A stretch of DNA of 5,712 nt from Bacteroidota bacterium. GTDB taxonomy: Bacteria > Bacteroidota > Bacteroidia > Cytophagales > Cyclobacteriaceae. Shown piece by piece: positions 1 to 5,093 of this stretch. The notes beneath the pieces were generated by a model, which was not told the DNA's origin, did no database searches, and worked only from the letters and a program-made list of their open reading frames with translations. How positions within the stretch are numbered: the stretch's first letter is position 1; each line of letters begins with the position of its first letter. Location: positions 1 through 5,712 of the forward strand of contig QGUY01000254.1 in the NCBI GenBank assembly GCA_003242315.1. The letters are read 5' to 3'. Both the position numbers and the translations under genes were made by a program.

Positions 1-334
1 AACCATTTGATTTCTTGTCGATACCGGTTCATCGCTCGCAGTATTACTGACAACTTCCGACAAGAAACGCATGCCTCCAAAGGCCGCCAGAAAAATACTC
101 GGCATGGGTCTCAATGGATTCATCATGGGATCAAATTCTGTCGCCCAATTCCTCCACCTCGCGGAATACACTGCCACCAACGTGCCGGTCGCTACGACGT
201 ATTCTCCCTTCCACAACTATGCCTCTGTCGGAATGGGCTTCCTGAAAAATTACTCTGTAATTATCAACTACGTCCGCGGCTACATAGGCTTGCGGCCGCC
301 GGAAGAGGAGGTGGTAACGAAGGAGATACTTTAG
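1..334 (+). pseudogene. Retropepsin-like aspartic protease, C-terminal part, frameshifted
   Basis: Reading back from the stop at 332-334, the frame gives FLVDTGSS at 11-34, the catalytic DTGS motif of the retropepsin/pepsin-like aspartic proteases. About 70 residues later comes the ending GMGFLKNYSVIINYV...GLRP, which matches the usual C-terminal pattern of Bacteroidota members of this family (G-x-x-FLK-x-Y-x-V-x-x-N/D-Y). The frame is closed by a TGA at 8-10. The neighbouring frame reads PFDFL at 3-17, exactly what normally precedes VDTGSS, so one base, probably a G near 17, seems to be missing. The N-terminus lies outside the window. The first ATG after the break (71) would give an 87-residue protein without the catalytic Asp, so an active enzyme is unlikely unless the shift is a sequencing error or a recoding event. 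The family assignment is strong; calling it a pseudogene is inference. Confidence 0.72.
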
Positions 335-350
335 AAGTGTTTGAACCCGG

Positions 351-373
351 CTTCGACTTCGCTCAGCCTCCGG
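351..373 (-). repeat. Interspersed GCTGAGCG-type repeat, copy 1
   Basis: The sequence CTTCGACTTCGCTCAGCC is the reverse complement of the GGCTGAGCGAAGTCGAAG element. It is nearly repeated at 416-438 and occurs inverted in the tandem array at 573-643. Elements of this type are widespread in intergenic DNA of Bacteroidota as far as I know; their function is unsettled. Confidence 0.7.
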
Positions 374-415
374 ATGTTGACACATACTATAATTGGTGTA
401 TCGATCTTTCGGTGA

Positions 416-438
416 CTTCGACTTCGCGCAGCCTCTGG
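416..438 (-). repeat. Interspersed GCTGAGCG-type repeat, copy 2
   Basis: CTTCGACTTCGCGCAGCC differs from copy 1 by one base in the core (GCGC for GCTC) and by one base in the following CTCTGG/CTCCGG. It lies 42 bases after copy 1 in the same orientation, and could pair with any unit of the inverted array at 573-643. Confidence 0.68.
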
Positions 439-490
439 AATTTGACCACAATCATTTTAAGACTCTACTTCGCCCGGCGGTCTATTTTGT

Positions 491-544
491 GATCGGATTA
501 CTCCGGTGGTCGAGCGGAGTCAAAACTACCGGGGCAATCCGATC
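491..544. repeat. Long inverted repeat (hairpin) with repeat core in loop
   Basis: Bases 491-510 pair with 525-544 over 20 positions, with one A-C mismatch and two G-U wobbles; the outer nine pairs (GATCGGATT / AATCCGATC) are perfect. The 14-base loop contains GAGCGGAGTC, the core of the nearby interspersed repeat. There is no T-run after the stem, so it is not a typical intrinsic terminator. It could be a palindromic REP-like unit or a stable RNA hairpin downstream of the protease remnant. Confidence 0.65.
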
Positions 545-558
545 ACCCCAGACTTTAT

Positions 559-577
559 CCTTGTTAAATAAACAAGG
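559..577. repeat. Small inverted repeat
   Basis: CCTTGTT (559-565) and AACAAGG (571-577) form a perfect 7-bp stem around a 5-base loop, directly before and overlapping the tandem array. The short AT-rich stem has no obvious role. It might mark the boundary of the array. Confidence 0.4.
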
Positions 578-643
578 TTGCTGAGCGGAGTCGAAGCAAG
601 GTTGCTGAGCGGAGTCGAAGCAGGTTGCTGAGCGAAGTCGGAG
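573..643 (+). repeat. Tandem repeat array, three units of 24/24/23 bases
   Basis: Units 573-596 and 597-620 are identical 24-mers containing GCTGAGCGGAGTCGAAG. The third (621-643) is one base shorter and has two substitutions (GCGAAG for GCGGAG, TCGGAG for TCGAAG). There are no spacers between units, which excludes CRISPR. The array is inverted relative to the copies at 351-373 and 416-438. Confidence 0.8.
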
Positions 644-738
644 TGGGACTTTTGCATTTTTCAGACAATGTTCGCGATTCATACCCGGAAGGAGACCTTT
701 TTCCAATATCCCCGATTTTCCCCGGACAGCAATGATAC

Positions 739-752
739 ACTAATCACTAATC
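739..752 (-). repeat. Two GATTAGT heptads after the rhomboid stop
   Basis: On the minus strand, two perfect 7-mers GATTAGT run from 752 to 739, starting six bases after the rhomboid stop codon (761-759). They match the GATTNNN period-7 arrays found after the stops of the phosphatase and the 2363-2881 transporter gene. Confidence 0.55.
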
Positions 753-758
753 GCCTGG

Positions 759-1424
759 TCACCTCCTCCTTAAAACCTCAGGCTTGAAAATAATCAGCAG
801 CAAGAATGCCGTACCGGCGATGCCGATCAGCGCAACGGGAAGGGTGTTCTCTGTGAGAACGGCAGGAACGAGCAGCACCGCGGTAGCGAGGCCCACCAAT
901 GCGCCGCCGAGGTGTGCCTCGTGGCCAATGTTGCCGGCACTGGAACGAATGCCGTACATGGAATAAATAACGTAACAAATGCCGAAGAGCCAGCCGGGAA
1001 TACCAATAGGAATGAGAAAGATGCTGACATAAATATCGGGAACGATTGCAATGGCTGCGAAGATCACGCCTGATACGGCACCGGAAGCCCCAACAGCGCG
1101 ATAGCCCGGATGCCGGCGGTGAATGAACAGGGCGAGCAGATCACCGCCGAGCAGGCTCGCGAAGTAAATGATCAGAACGAGAATGGGACCCAGCAAACGT
1201 TCCATGATGAAGCTGAAGCTGTACAGCGAAAACATGTTGAACAGCAGGTGCGTCCAGTCGACATGGAGGAAACCTGACATGAACAACCGCCCATATTCAC
1301 GATGATGCAACACCCTGCCGACTTCAAACAAATGCCGATTAAAGAAGGAAGGATCCCGAAAACCTTTGTATGATATCAATACATTAGCGGCAATCAGCGC
1401 TATTGTGACTATTTCCTTTTCCAT
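759..1424 (-). CDS. Rhomboid family intramembrane serine protease
   Basis: This 221-residue polytopic membrane protein should cleave membrane-spanning substrates within the lipid bilayer. All hallmark motifs are present: HLLFN at about residues 59-63 (the conserved HxxxN before/in TM2), GASG at 112-115 with nucleophile Ser114, and AHLGG at 170-174 with catalytic His171. Hydrophobic segments lie near 4-18, 62-78, 80-101, 111-129, 131-156, 172-190 and 195-213, giving the six- or seven-helix bacterial layout without an extra cytoplasmic domain. The length is typical of compact bacterial rhomboids. The ATG at 1424 is followed at once by the first hydrophobic segment, and no clear Shine-Dalgarno precedes it, as is usual in Bacteroidota. 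A weak -7-like TATATTTA lies upstream (1451-1444, minus strand), so a divergent promoter shared with the phosphatase region is plausible. The substrate cannot be inferred. Confidence 0.93.
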   Translation of the reverse strand: MEKEIVTIALIAANVLISYKGFRDPSFFNRHLFEVGRVLHHREYGRLFMSGFLHVDWTHLLFNMFSLYSFSFIMERLLGPILVLIIYFASLLGGDLLALFIHRRHPGYRAVGASGAVSGVIFAAIAIVPDIYVSIFLIPIGIPGWLFGICYVIYSMYGIRSSAGNIGHEAHLGGALVGLATAVLLVPAVLTENTLPVALIGIAGTAFLLLIIFKPEVLRRR

Positions 1425-1462
1425 TATGGAACCTGTGAGGCGTTAAATATAACCCCTTGAAT

Positions 1463-1470
1463 TATCTTTG
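1463..1470 (+). promoter_or_regulatory. Putative Bacteroidota -7 element for the phosphatase gene
   Basis: TATCTTTG matches the Bacteroidota -7 consensus TAnnTTTG at every fixed position. It lies 24 bases before the phosphatase ATG, implying a leader of roughly 18 bases. I see no good -33 (TTTG-like) element at 19-21 bases upstream, so the assignment rests on the -7 match and its position. Confidence 0.45.
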
Positions 1471-1494
1471 CCTCATTCACGCCAAATCTGAATC

Positions 1495-2271
1495 ATGAAA
1501 CACGGCATACTGATCGACATGGACGGGGTGATCTATAGTGGCGACACGATGATCCCCGGCGCCGACCTGTTTATTAATCGGCTCCTGGCCGAGAACATTC
1601 CCTTCATGTTCATGACGAATAACAGCCAGCGAAGCCGGACCGAGGTTGTGCGAAAACTTGGCAAACTTGGCATCCACGTCGAGGAACATCACATCTACAC
1701 CAGCGCCATGGCGACGGCAGCATTTCTTAGCGCACAAATCCCCCGCGGGTCGGCCTATGTGCTGGGCGAAGGGGGACTGCTAAGCAGTCTCAATGAGGCG
1801 GGTATATCGCTTGTAGAAACAGACCCGGATTGGGTTGTACTTGGTGAAGGCCGCAATTTCACGCTTGAGATGGTGCAGCGTGCCGTCGACATGATTCTCG
1901 AGGGCGCGAAATTCATCACCACGAACCGCGATCCTTCTCCCAAAAAGAAAGGCTGGAACAACCTTGGTATCGCTGCTACCACCGCGATGATCGAGGAGGC
2001 GACAGGAAAGCGCGCCTTCGTCATCGGAAAGCCCAGCCCCGTTATGATGCGGTCGGCGCGAAAAGCATTGGGACTGGAAACAGCTTACACGACAGTAATC
2101 GGTGATACGATGGATACTGACATACTCGGCGGCACGATCATGGGCTACAAGACTGTACTTGTCCTTTCCGGCATTTCAAGAAGGGAAGATCTCATCAACT
2201 ACGCCTTCAAGCCCGACTTGCTGGTCGACTCCATCAACGACGTACCGCTTCCCCTGCCATGGTGGAACTAG
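1495..2271 (+). CDS. HAD-IIA family hydrolase (NagD-like phosphatase)
   Basis: This 258-residue cytoplasmic protein has the four HAD motifs. Motif I is DMDGV (Asp8 nucleophile, Asp10 acid/base), motif II is TNNS (Thr41), motif III Lys179 lies in GKPSP, and motif IV is GDTMDTDI (Asp204 and Asp209 for Mg2+). GKPSP, GDTMDTDI and a C2-type cap between motifs II and III (about 70-175) are typical of the NagD/AraL/phosphoglycolate-phosphatase-like HAD-IIA subgroup, usual length about 250-270 residues. It probably hydrolyses a small phosphate ester such as a nucleotide or sugar phosphate; the substrate cannot be read from sequence. The cap stretch TNRDPSPKKKGW (about 143-154) is more basic than the usual TNPD...PT-like stretch and may affect specificity. 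The start is fixed by motif I beginning at residue 8. The gene stands alone, divergent from the rhomboid and convergent with the first transporter operon. Confidence 0.93.
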   Translation: MKHGILIDMDGVIYSGDTMIPGADLFINRLLAENIPFMFMTNNSQRSRTEVVRKLGKLGIHVEEHHIYTSAMATAAFLSAQIPRGSAYVLGEGGLLSSLNEAGISLVETDPDWVVLGEGRNFTLEMVQRAVDMILEGAKFITTNRDPSPKKKGWNNLGIAATTAMIEEATGKRAFVIGKPSPVMMRSARKALGLETAYTTVIGDTMDTDILGGTIMGYKTVLVLSGISRREDLINYAFKPDLLVDSINDVPLPLPWWN

Positions 2272-2272
2272 A

Positions 2273-2361
2273 GATTAGCGATTTTTGATTTGTGATTTGA
2301 CCCACGCAACACGCCTTCCCAAATCTTTGGGCGATAAATCAAAAATCGCTGATCGCTAATC
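2273..2361. terminator. Putative bidirectional terminator made of facing heptad arrays
   Basis: Between the convergent phosphatase and transporter genes, AGCGATTTTTGATTT (2277-2291) is perfectly complementary to 2336-2350, a 15-bp stem. A second hairpin (CCCAAA / TTTGGG, 2318-2331) lies inside it. Both arms are runs of GATTNNN: four heptads on the plus strand at 2273-2300 and four on the minus strand from 2361 to 2334. T-rich stretches occur on both strands. The symmetry and position suit a two-way terminator, but this is inferred from structure only. Confidence 0.5.
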
Positions 2362-2362
2362 A

Positions 2363-2881
2363 TTAGTGCGGTAGCCTGGAGCGCAACAGTCCGTACACCC
2401 ACGTTCCGGCGAGTGCACTGATGATGGTCACGCCAATGACAAGCATGCCGGTACCGAGTTGCGCGTAGAGCGGGCCAGGGCAGGCGCCGGTCATTGCCCA
2501 ACCGAATCCAAACAAAAGGCTTCCGTAAATATTGCCTTTGTGGAATTTCTTATCGGCAACAACAATAGGCTCTCCGTAGATCGTACGGATCCCAAACCTC
2601 CTTATGATCCATAGGGAAAGCATACCCACCAGTACCGCTGAACCAATGATGCCATACATGTGAAAAGATTGCAATCTGAACATCTCCTGGATTCGAAACC
2701 ATGAGATGACCTCACTCTTTACAAGCAACAAACCAAACCACGCTCCGGCTATAAGGAACTTTATATCATGCCACCATGGCAAAGACAGACGCGACTCATT
2801 GAGGCCGCTGTCGATAGCTCTTCCTTCCGGATCGGTGTCCGTAAGTTTTCGAAACTCTGCAACTACTTCACCCTTGCTCAT
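2363..2881 (-). CDS. YeeE/YedE-type sulfur transporter, second half-subunit (cassette 1)
   Basis: This 172-residue membrane protein is the C-terminal-half type of a split YeeE/YedE (thiosulfate-transporter-like) permease, also described as a DUF6691/PmpB-like protein. A hydrophilic N-terminus of about 38 residues precedes hydrophobic segments near 39-56, 75-93, 117-133 and 145-165. The signature GWAMTGACPGPLYA (127-140) holds the only cysteine, Cys134; the family moves the substrate past conserved cysteines. It shares KFLIAGAWFG, WFRIQEMFR and SFHMYG-type blocks with its paralogue at 4604-5089. Its ATG lies 3 bases after the stop of the upstream half-subunit, so the two are cotranscribed and presumably translationally coupled. 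Together they should form one inner-membrane importer for thiosulfate or another sulfur compound; the substrate is inferred from family, not seen here. Confidence 0.88.
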   Translation of the reverse strand: MSKGEVVAEFRKLTDTDPEGRAIDSGLNESRLSLPWWHDIKFLIAGAWFGLLLVKSEVISWFRIQEMFRLQSFHMYGIIGSAVLVGMLSLWIIRRFGIRTIYGEPIVVADKKFHKGNIYGSLLFGFGWAMTGACPGPLYAQLGTGMLVIGVTIISALAGTWVYGLLRSRLPH

Positions 2882-2884
2882 AGT

Positions 2885-3457
2885 CTACAATGTTAAGATG
2901 AACGGAAGTATGGCATTGGCCATCAAGAACCCACCGGCCATAAAACTTACAGTCGCTACCAGGGAAGGCAATTGGAGATTTGACAATCCCATAATTGCGT
3001 GTCCTGATGTACAGCCCCCGGCGTAACGCGTTCCAAATCCGACAAGAAATCCGCCGACAACGATCAGCAGAAATCCACGCAACGTTCCCAATCCCTCAAA
3101 TGAAAACAGCTCAGTCGGTAACAAGGTATCATAGCGGGTAACACCATAGTTGACCAGTTCCGCTTTCAGCGAGTTGCTGACTTCAATATCCTGCGAAAAG
3201 GGAAATACATTCGCTGCAATGACACCTCCAAGCACAAGGCCACCGACAAACCAGAGATTCCATGCCTCTTTTTTCCAGTCGTATCTGAAAAACGGAATAG
3301 CGGGGCGCAACACCGCCGCACAGATGTGCGAAAAGGATGACGAGATTCCAAACGACTTATTCCCCAACAGCAATAGCAGAGGAACGGTCAGACCGATCAG
3401 CGGGCCGGATACATACCACGGCCACGGTTCTGATAATACTTCGAGCACTTCTTTCAT
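2885..3457 (-). CDS. YeeE/YedE-type sulfur transporter, first half-subunit (cassette 1)
   Basis: This 190-residue membrane protein corresponds to the N-terminal-type half of a split YeeE/YedE thiosulfate-transporter-like permease (PmpA-like). The key signature is FGTRYAGGCTSGH (141-153) with Cys149; a second cysteine, Cys46, sits in HICAAV and is also present in the paralogue. Hydrophobic segments lie near 13-31, 67-84, 127-143 and 163-187, with a variable polar loop at about 86-120. It is the first gene of the operon with 2363-2881. The start at 3457 gives three more residues than the paralogue; both then continue into the shared WPWYVxGPxIGLTVPLLLLLGNKS block. A good promoter lies just upstream (3501-3469, minus strand), leaving a very short leader. 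No rhodanese, persulfide dioxygenase or ArsR-type regulator, frequent neighbours of this family, is in the window. Confidence 0.9.
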   Translation of the reverse strand: MKEVLEVLSEPWPWYVSGPLIGLTVPLLLLLGNKSFGISSSFSHICAAVLRPAIPFFRYDWKKEAWNLWFVGGLVLGGVIAANVFPFSQDIEVSNSLKAELVNYGVTRYDTLLPTELFSFEGLGTLRGFLLIVVGGFLVGFGTRYAGGCTSGHAIMGLSNLQLPSLVATVSFMAGGFLMANAILPFILTL

Positions 3458-3468
3458 ATCTGCACGAT

Positions 3469-3501
3469 CAAAGCTATACCTTCAACACACACATAATCAA
3501 T
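3469..3501 (-). promoter_or_regulatory. Putative Bacteroidota promoter for transporter cassette 1
   Basis: On the minus strand, TAGCTTTG (3476-3469) matches the -7 consensus TAnnTTTG exactly, and ATTG (3501-3498) lies 21 bases upstream at the expected -33 position (consensus TTTG, spacer 19-21). Only 11 bases separate the -7 element from the ATG, so the transcript would be nearly leaderless. Confidence 0.5.
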
Positions 3502-3571
3502 TAAGTTTCAGGCCGTTAGTAAGCTTCTGGAAACCCTGGAAAGCGCTGTTCCGTGTTAAGTTTATGTTAAT

Positions 3572-3604
3572 TCTGTTACTTCTGAGGAATGTCCTCTATT
3601 TTAG
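3572..3604 (+). promoter_or_regulatory. Putative promoter for the lysine-rich gene
   Basis: TATTTTAG (3597-3604) matches seven of eight positions of TAnnTTTG if the n positions count as matches, and TCTG (3572-3575) lies 21 bases upstream as a -33 candidate. If correct, transcription starts after the ATG at 3589 and supports the start at 3631 for the downstream gene, with a leader of about 20 bases. Confidence 0.35.
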
Positions 3605-3630
3605 TAACACCCTACATTGGATTCGTCTCT

Positions 3631-3897
3631 ATGAAAAAAGTATCAAAAAAATACGTCCGAACCAAAATTGAAGAGGCCGTTAACAAGACTATCGAAGACC
3701 TTGAACTTTCACCTACTTCCCGAAAGACGAAGAAGATGATTGGAAAAGCTTCAAAGAAAATTTCCGCGCAACTCAAAGCTGAACTTAAGAAGCTCAACAA
3801 GAAGGCCGACAAGATTGCCAAATCGATTGCAAAAAAAGAAAAGAAGGCAAAGAAACAGGGAGAAGAATCAGCACGACTCGAGCCCACGCTGAACTGA
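3631..3897 (+). CDS. Small lysine-rich protein of unknown function
   Basis: From the ATG at 3631 this gives 88 residues, 25 of them lysine, with no cysteine and no hydrophobic segment. The central part (about 31-77) alternates KK/KA pairs with Ile, Leu and Met in a pattern expected of a long amphipathic helix or coiled coil; the tail (78-88) is acidic to neutral. I do not recognise a family. The high charge could suit nucleic-acid binding (H1-like proteins look similar in composition), but composition alone does not show this. An upstream in-frame ATG (3589) would add 14 residues, MSSILVTPYIGFVS, unlike the rest and overlapping the likely promoter; ATGAAAAAAG at 3631 is the better start. It lies between the two transporter cassettes, co-directional with the second, 137 bases before it, so co-transcription is possible. 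Confidence 0.7.
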   Translation: MKKVSKKYVRTKIEEAVNKTIEDLELSPTSRKTKKMIGKASKKISAQLKAELKKLNKKADKIAKSIAKKEKKAKKQGEESARLEPTLN

Positions 3898-4034
3898 TCG
3901 TTTCGCACCCCTTCCAAAACATTTCAAAACCTTTTCTTCGTCCTTCCGTATAGAAAGGACAATTCCATCAGGGTCGTCCTGGAAGCCCTGTTGTTGGTTA
4001 TTGATGCTGCGCTTGCAGCCTTACATCAATCGTC
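3898..4034 (+). other. Intergenic region before cassette 2
   Basis: These 137 bases hold no gene. A 6-bp stem (GTCCTT 3940-3945 / AAGGAC 3955-3960) and a 5-bp stem (CAGGG / CCCTG, 3969-3990) are visible, neither followed by a T-run. No clear promoter element for the transporter genes was found. Confidence 0.4.
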
Positions 4035-4607
4035 ATGCTTGAGATTCTTTCCAAACCATGGCCCTGGTATGTTGCAGGTCCCATGATCGGTCTTACTGTG
4101 CCCCTCCTGCTTTTGCTGGGTAACAAGTCACTCGGCGTATCATCGTCCTTCAGACACATATGTGCTGCTGTTGTTCCGGCCAGGCGGTTTACTTACTTCT
4201 CGTATAACTGGCGAAATGAGCAATGGAATTTGCTTTTCGCTGGCGGGTTGATACTTGGTGGTGTATTTGCAGGCACCATCCTCGCGCCAAATGAAGATGT
4301 TGTAATAAACGCCGACCTGCAACAATACCTCGCAACTTTCGGAATTACCCCGACAACAGCACCCATACCGGAGGCGCTGTTTTCTATGGACAGTCTGCTT
4401 ACACTGAGAGGACTGCTGCTTGCTGTTGGCGGAGGTCTCCTGATCGGTTTCGGCACCCGATATGCCGGAGGTTGTACATCGGGTCATTCGATTCTTGGTC
4501 TATCGTCAATGCAAATTCCATCTCTGGTTGCAACGTGCAGCTTCCTGGTGGGCGGCCTGACCATGACACACGCTATTCTTCCGTTCATTCTCGCTCTTGA
4601 AATATGA
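4035..4607 (+). CDS. YeeE/YedE-type sulfur transporter, first half-subunit (cassette 2)
   Basis: This 190-residue membrane protein is the paralogue of the product at 2885-3457; by eye well over half of the aligned residues agree, strongest in the first 45 residues and around FGTRYAGGCTSGH (139-151, Cys147). HICAAV with Cys43 is kept. It has one extra cysteine, Cys168 in VATCSF, where the paralogue has Val. The polar loop at about 82-118 differs most. Hydrophobic segments lie near 12-29, 67-83, 125-140 and 161-187. Its stop overlaps the start of the next gene by four bases (ATGA), a sign of translational coupling. I find no convincing TAnnTTTG element in the 137 bases upstream, so it may be read from the lysine-rich gene's promoter or from an unrecognised one. 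Its role is import of thiosulfate or a similar sulfur compound together with the next gene; the difference from cassette 1 in substrate or control is unknown. Confidence 0.9.
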   Translation: MLEILSKPWPWYVAGPMIGLTVPLLLLLGNKSLGVSSSFRHICAAVVPARRFTYFSYNWRNEQWNLLFAGGLILGGVFAGTILAPNEDVVINADLQQYLATFGITPTTAPIPEALFSMDSLLTLRGLLLAVGGGLLIGFGTRYAGGCTSGHSILGLSSMQIPSLVATCSFLVGGLTMTHAILPFILALEI

Positions 4608-5089
4608 TCTCAGAAGTAAAACTTCTTCAACGACGTGAAGCTCGCGAATTGGATCAGACGAGGCCGCCTGCGTTAAGTCGCGTATGGAATATCACGAAGT
4701 ACATACTGGCTGGAGCTTGGTTCGGCGTCGCCCTGGTAAAGGGTGAGATTGTTTCCTGGTACCGGCTGCAGGAAATGTTTCGCTTTGAATCGTTTCACAT
4801 GTACGGTGTAATCAGTTCCGCGGTGGCAGTCGGCGCGCTTTCCCTTCTATTGATTCGCAAGTCGGGTATAAAAGGTTCCGACGGAAATGTGCTTCAACCC
4901 AAACGTAAGATCCTCAACAGAGGTACAGTAATCGGTGGCATGCTTTTCGGCATGGGGTGGGCAATGACCGGCGCATGCCCCGGTTCCCTCTATGCTTTGA
5001 CCGGCGCGGGATTTCCTGCAATGCTTGTCACCATCATCGGAGCGCTGGCAGGCACGTTGTTGTATGGAATCGCTAAAAAAGGAAAATGA
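4604..5089 (+). CDS. YeeE/YedE-type sulfur transporter, second half-subunit (cassette 2)
   Basis: This 161-residue membrane protein is the paralogue of the product at 2363-2881 and partner of the gene just before it, whose stop it overlaps by four bases. Shared blocks are ILAGAWFG (34-41), SWYRLQEMFR (51-60), SFHMYG (63-68) and GWAMTGACPGSLYA (118-131) with the single Cys125. The hydrophilic N-terminus is shorter than in cassette 1 (about 30 residues) and unrelated to it in sequence. Hydrophobic segments lie near 32-48, 68-84, 108-124 and 137-156; the end, AKKGK, is basic. The gene ends only 4 bases from the stop of the convergent VCBS gene, leaving no room for a separate intergenic terminator. 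The family assignment is firm; the thiosulfate substrate is inference. Confidence 0.88.
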   Translation: MISEVKLLQRREARELDQTRPPALSRVWNITKYILAGAWFGVALVKGEIVSWYRLQEMFRFESFHMYGVISSAVAVGALSLLLIRKSGIKGSDGNVLQPKRKILNRGTVIGGMLFGMGWAMTGACPGSLYALTGAGFPAMLVTIIGALAGTLLYGIAKKGK

Positions 5090-5093
5090 GGTG

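Larger units (their letters stand above)
335..758. other. Gene-free region rich in repeats
   Basis: This stretch of about 420 bases separates the protease remnant from the convergent rhomboid gene. The open frames in it run through repeats and give low-complexity peptides with no family resemblance, so I call no gene. It holds two copies of a GCTGAGCG-type element in one orientation (351-373 and 416-438), a long hairpin (491-544), a small hairpin (559-577) and a tandem array in the other orientation (573-643). From 644 to about 730 I recognise nothing. Two 7-base units follow at 739-752. Confidence 0.7.

Noticed and set aside
8..10. TGA read as an amino acid (alternative genetic code)
   Set aside because: TGA serves as the stop of both cassette 2 transporter genes and of the rhomboid gene, and the one-base frameshift explains the site better.
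131..451. Minus-strand open frame of 106 codons opposite the protease remnant
   Set aside because: It lies antisense to sequence with clear aspartic protease features and then runs through the repeats; the peptide shows no family pattern.
573..643. Possible CRISPR array
   Set aside because: The units abut with no spacers, there are only three, and no cas gene is in the window.
482..706. Minus-strand open frame of 74 codons with repeated FDSAQQPC
   Set aside because: The peptide repeat is only the translation of the 24-base tandem array, so it is not evidence of a gene.
3612..3917. Minus-strand open frame rich in Phe and Ser
   Set aside because: It is the complement of the lysine-rich gene: AAG/AAA codons read backwards give Phe/Leu. 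The plus strand has the better start and promoter context.
3940..3960. Intrinsic terminator after the lysine-rich gene
   Set aside because: The stem has six pairs and no T-run follows, so I list it only as a stem in the intergenic entry.
2885..4607. Assembly artefact or recent inverted duplication of the transporter genes
   Set aside because: The two copies differ throughout at protein level and have different gene junctions and flanks, so they are old paralogues.
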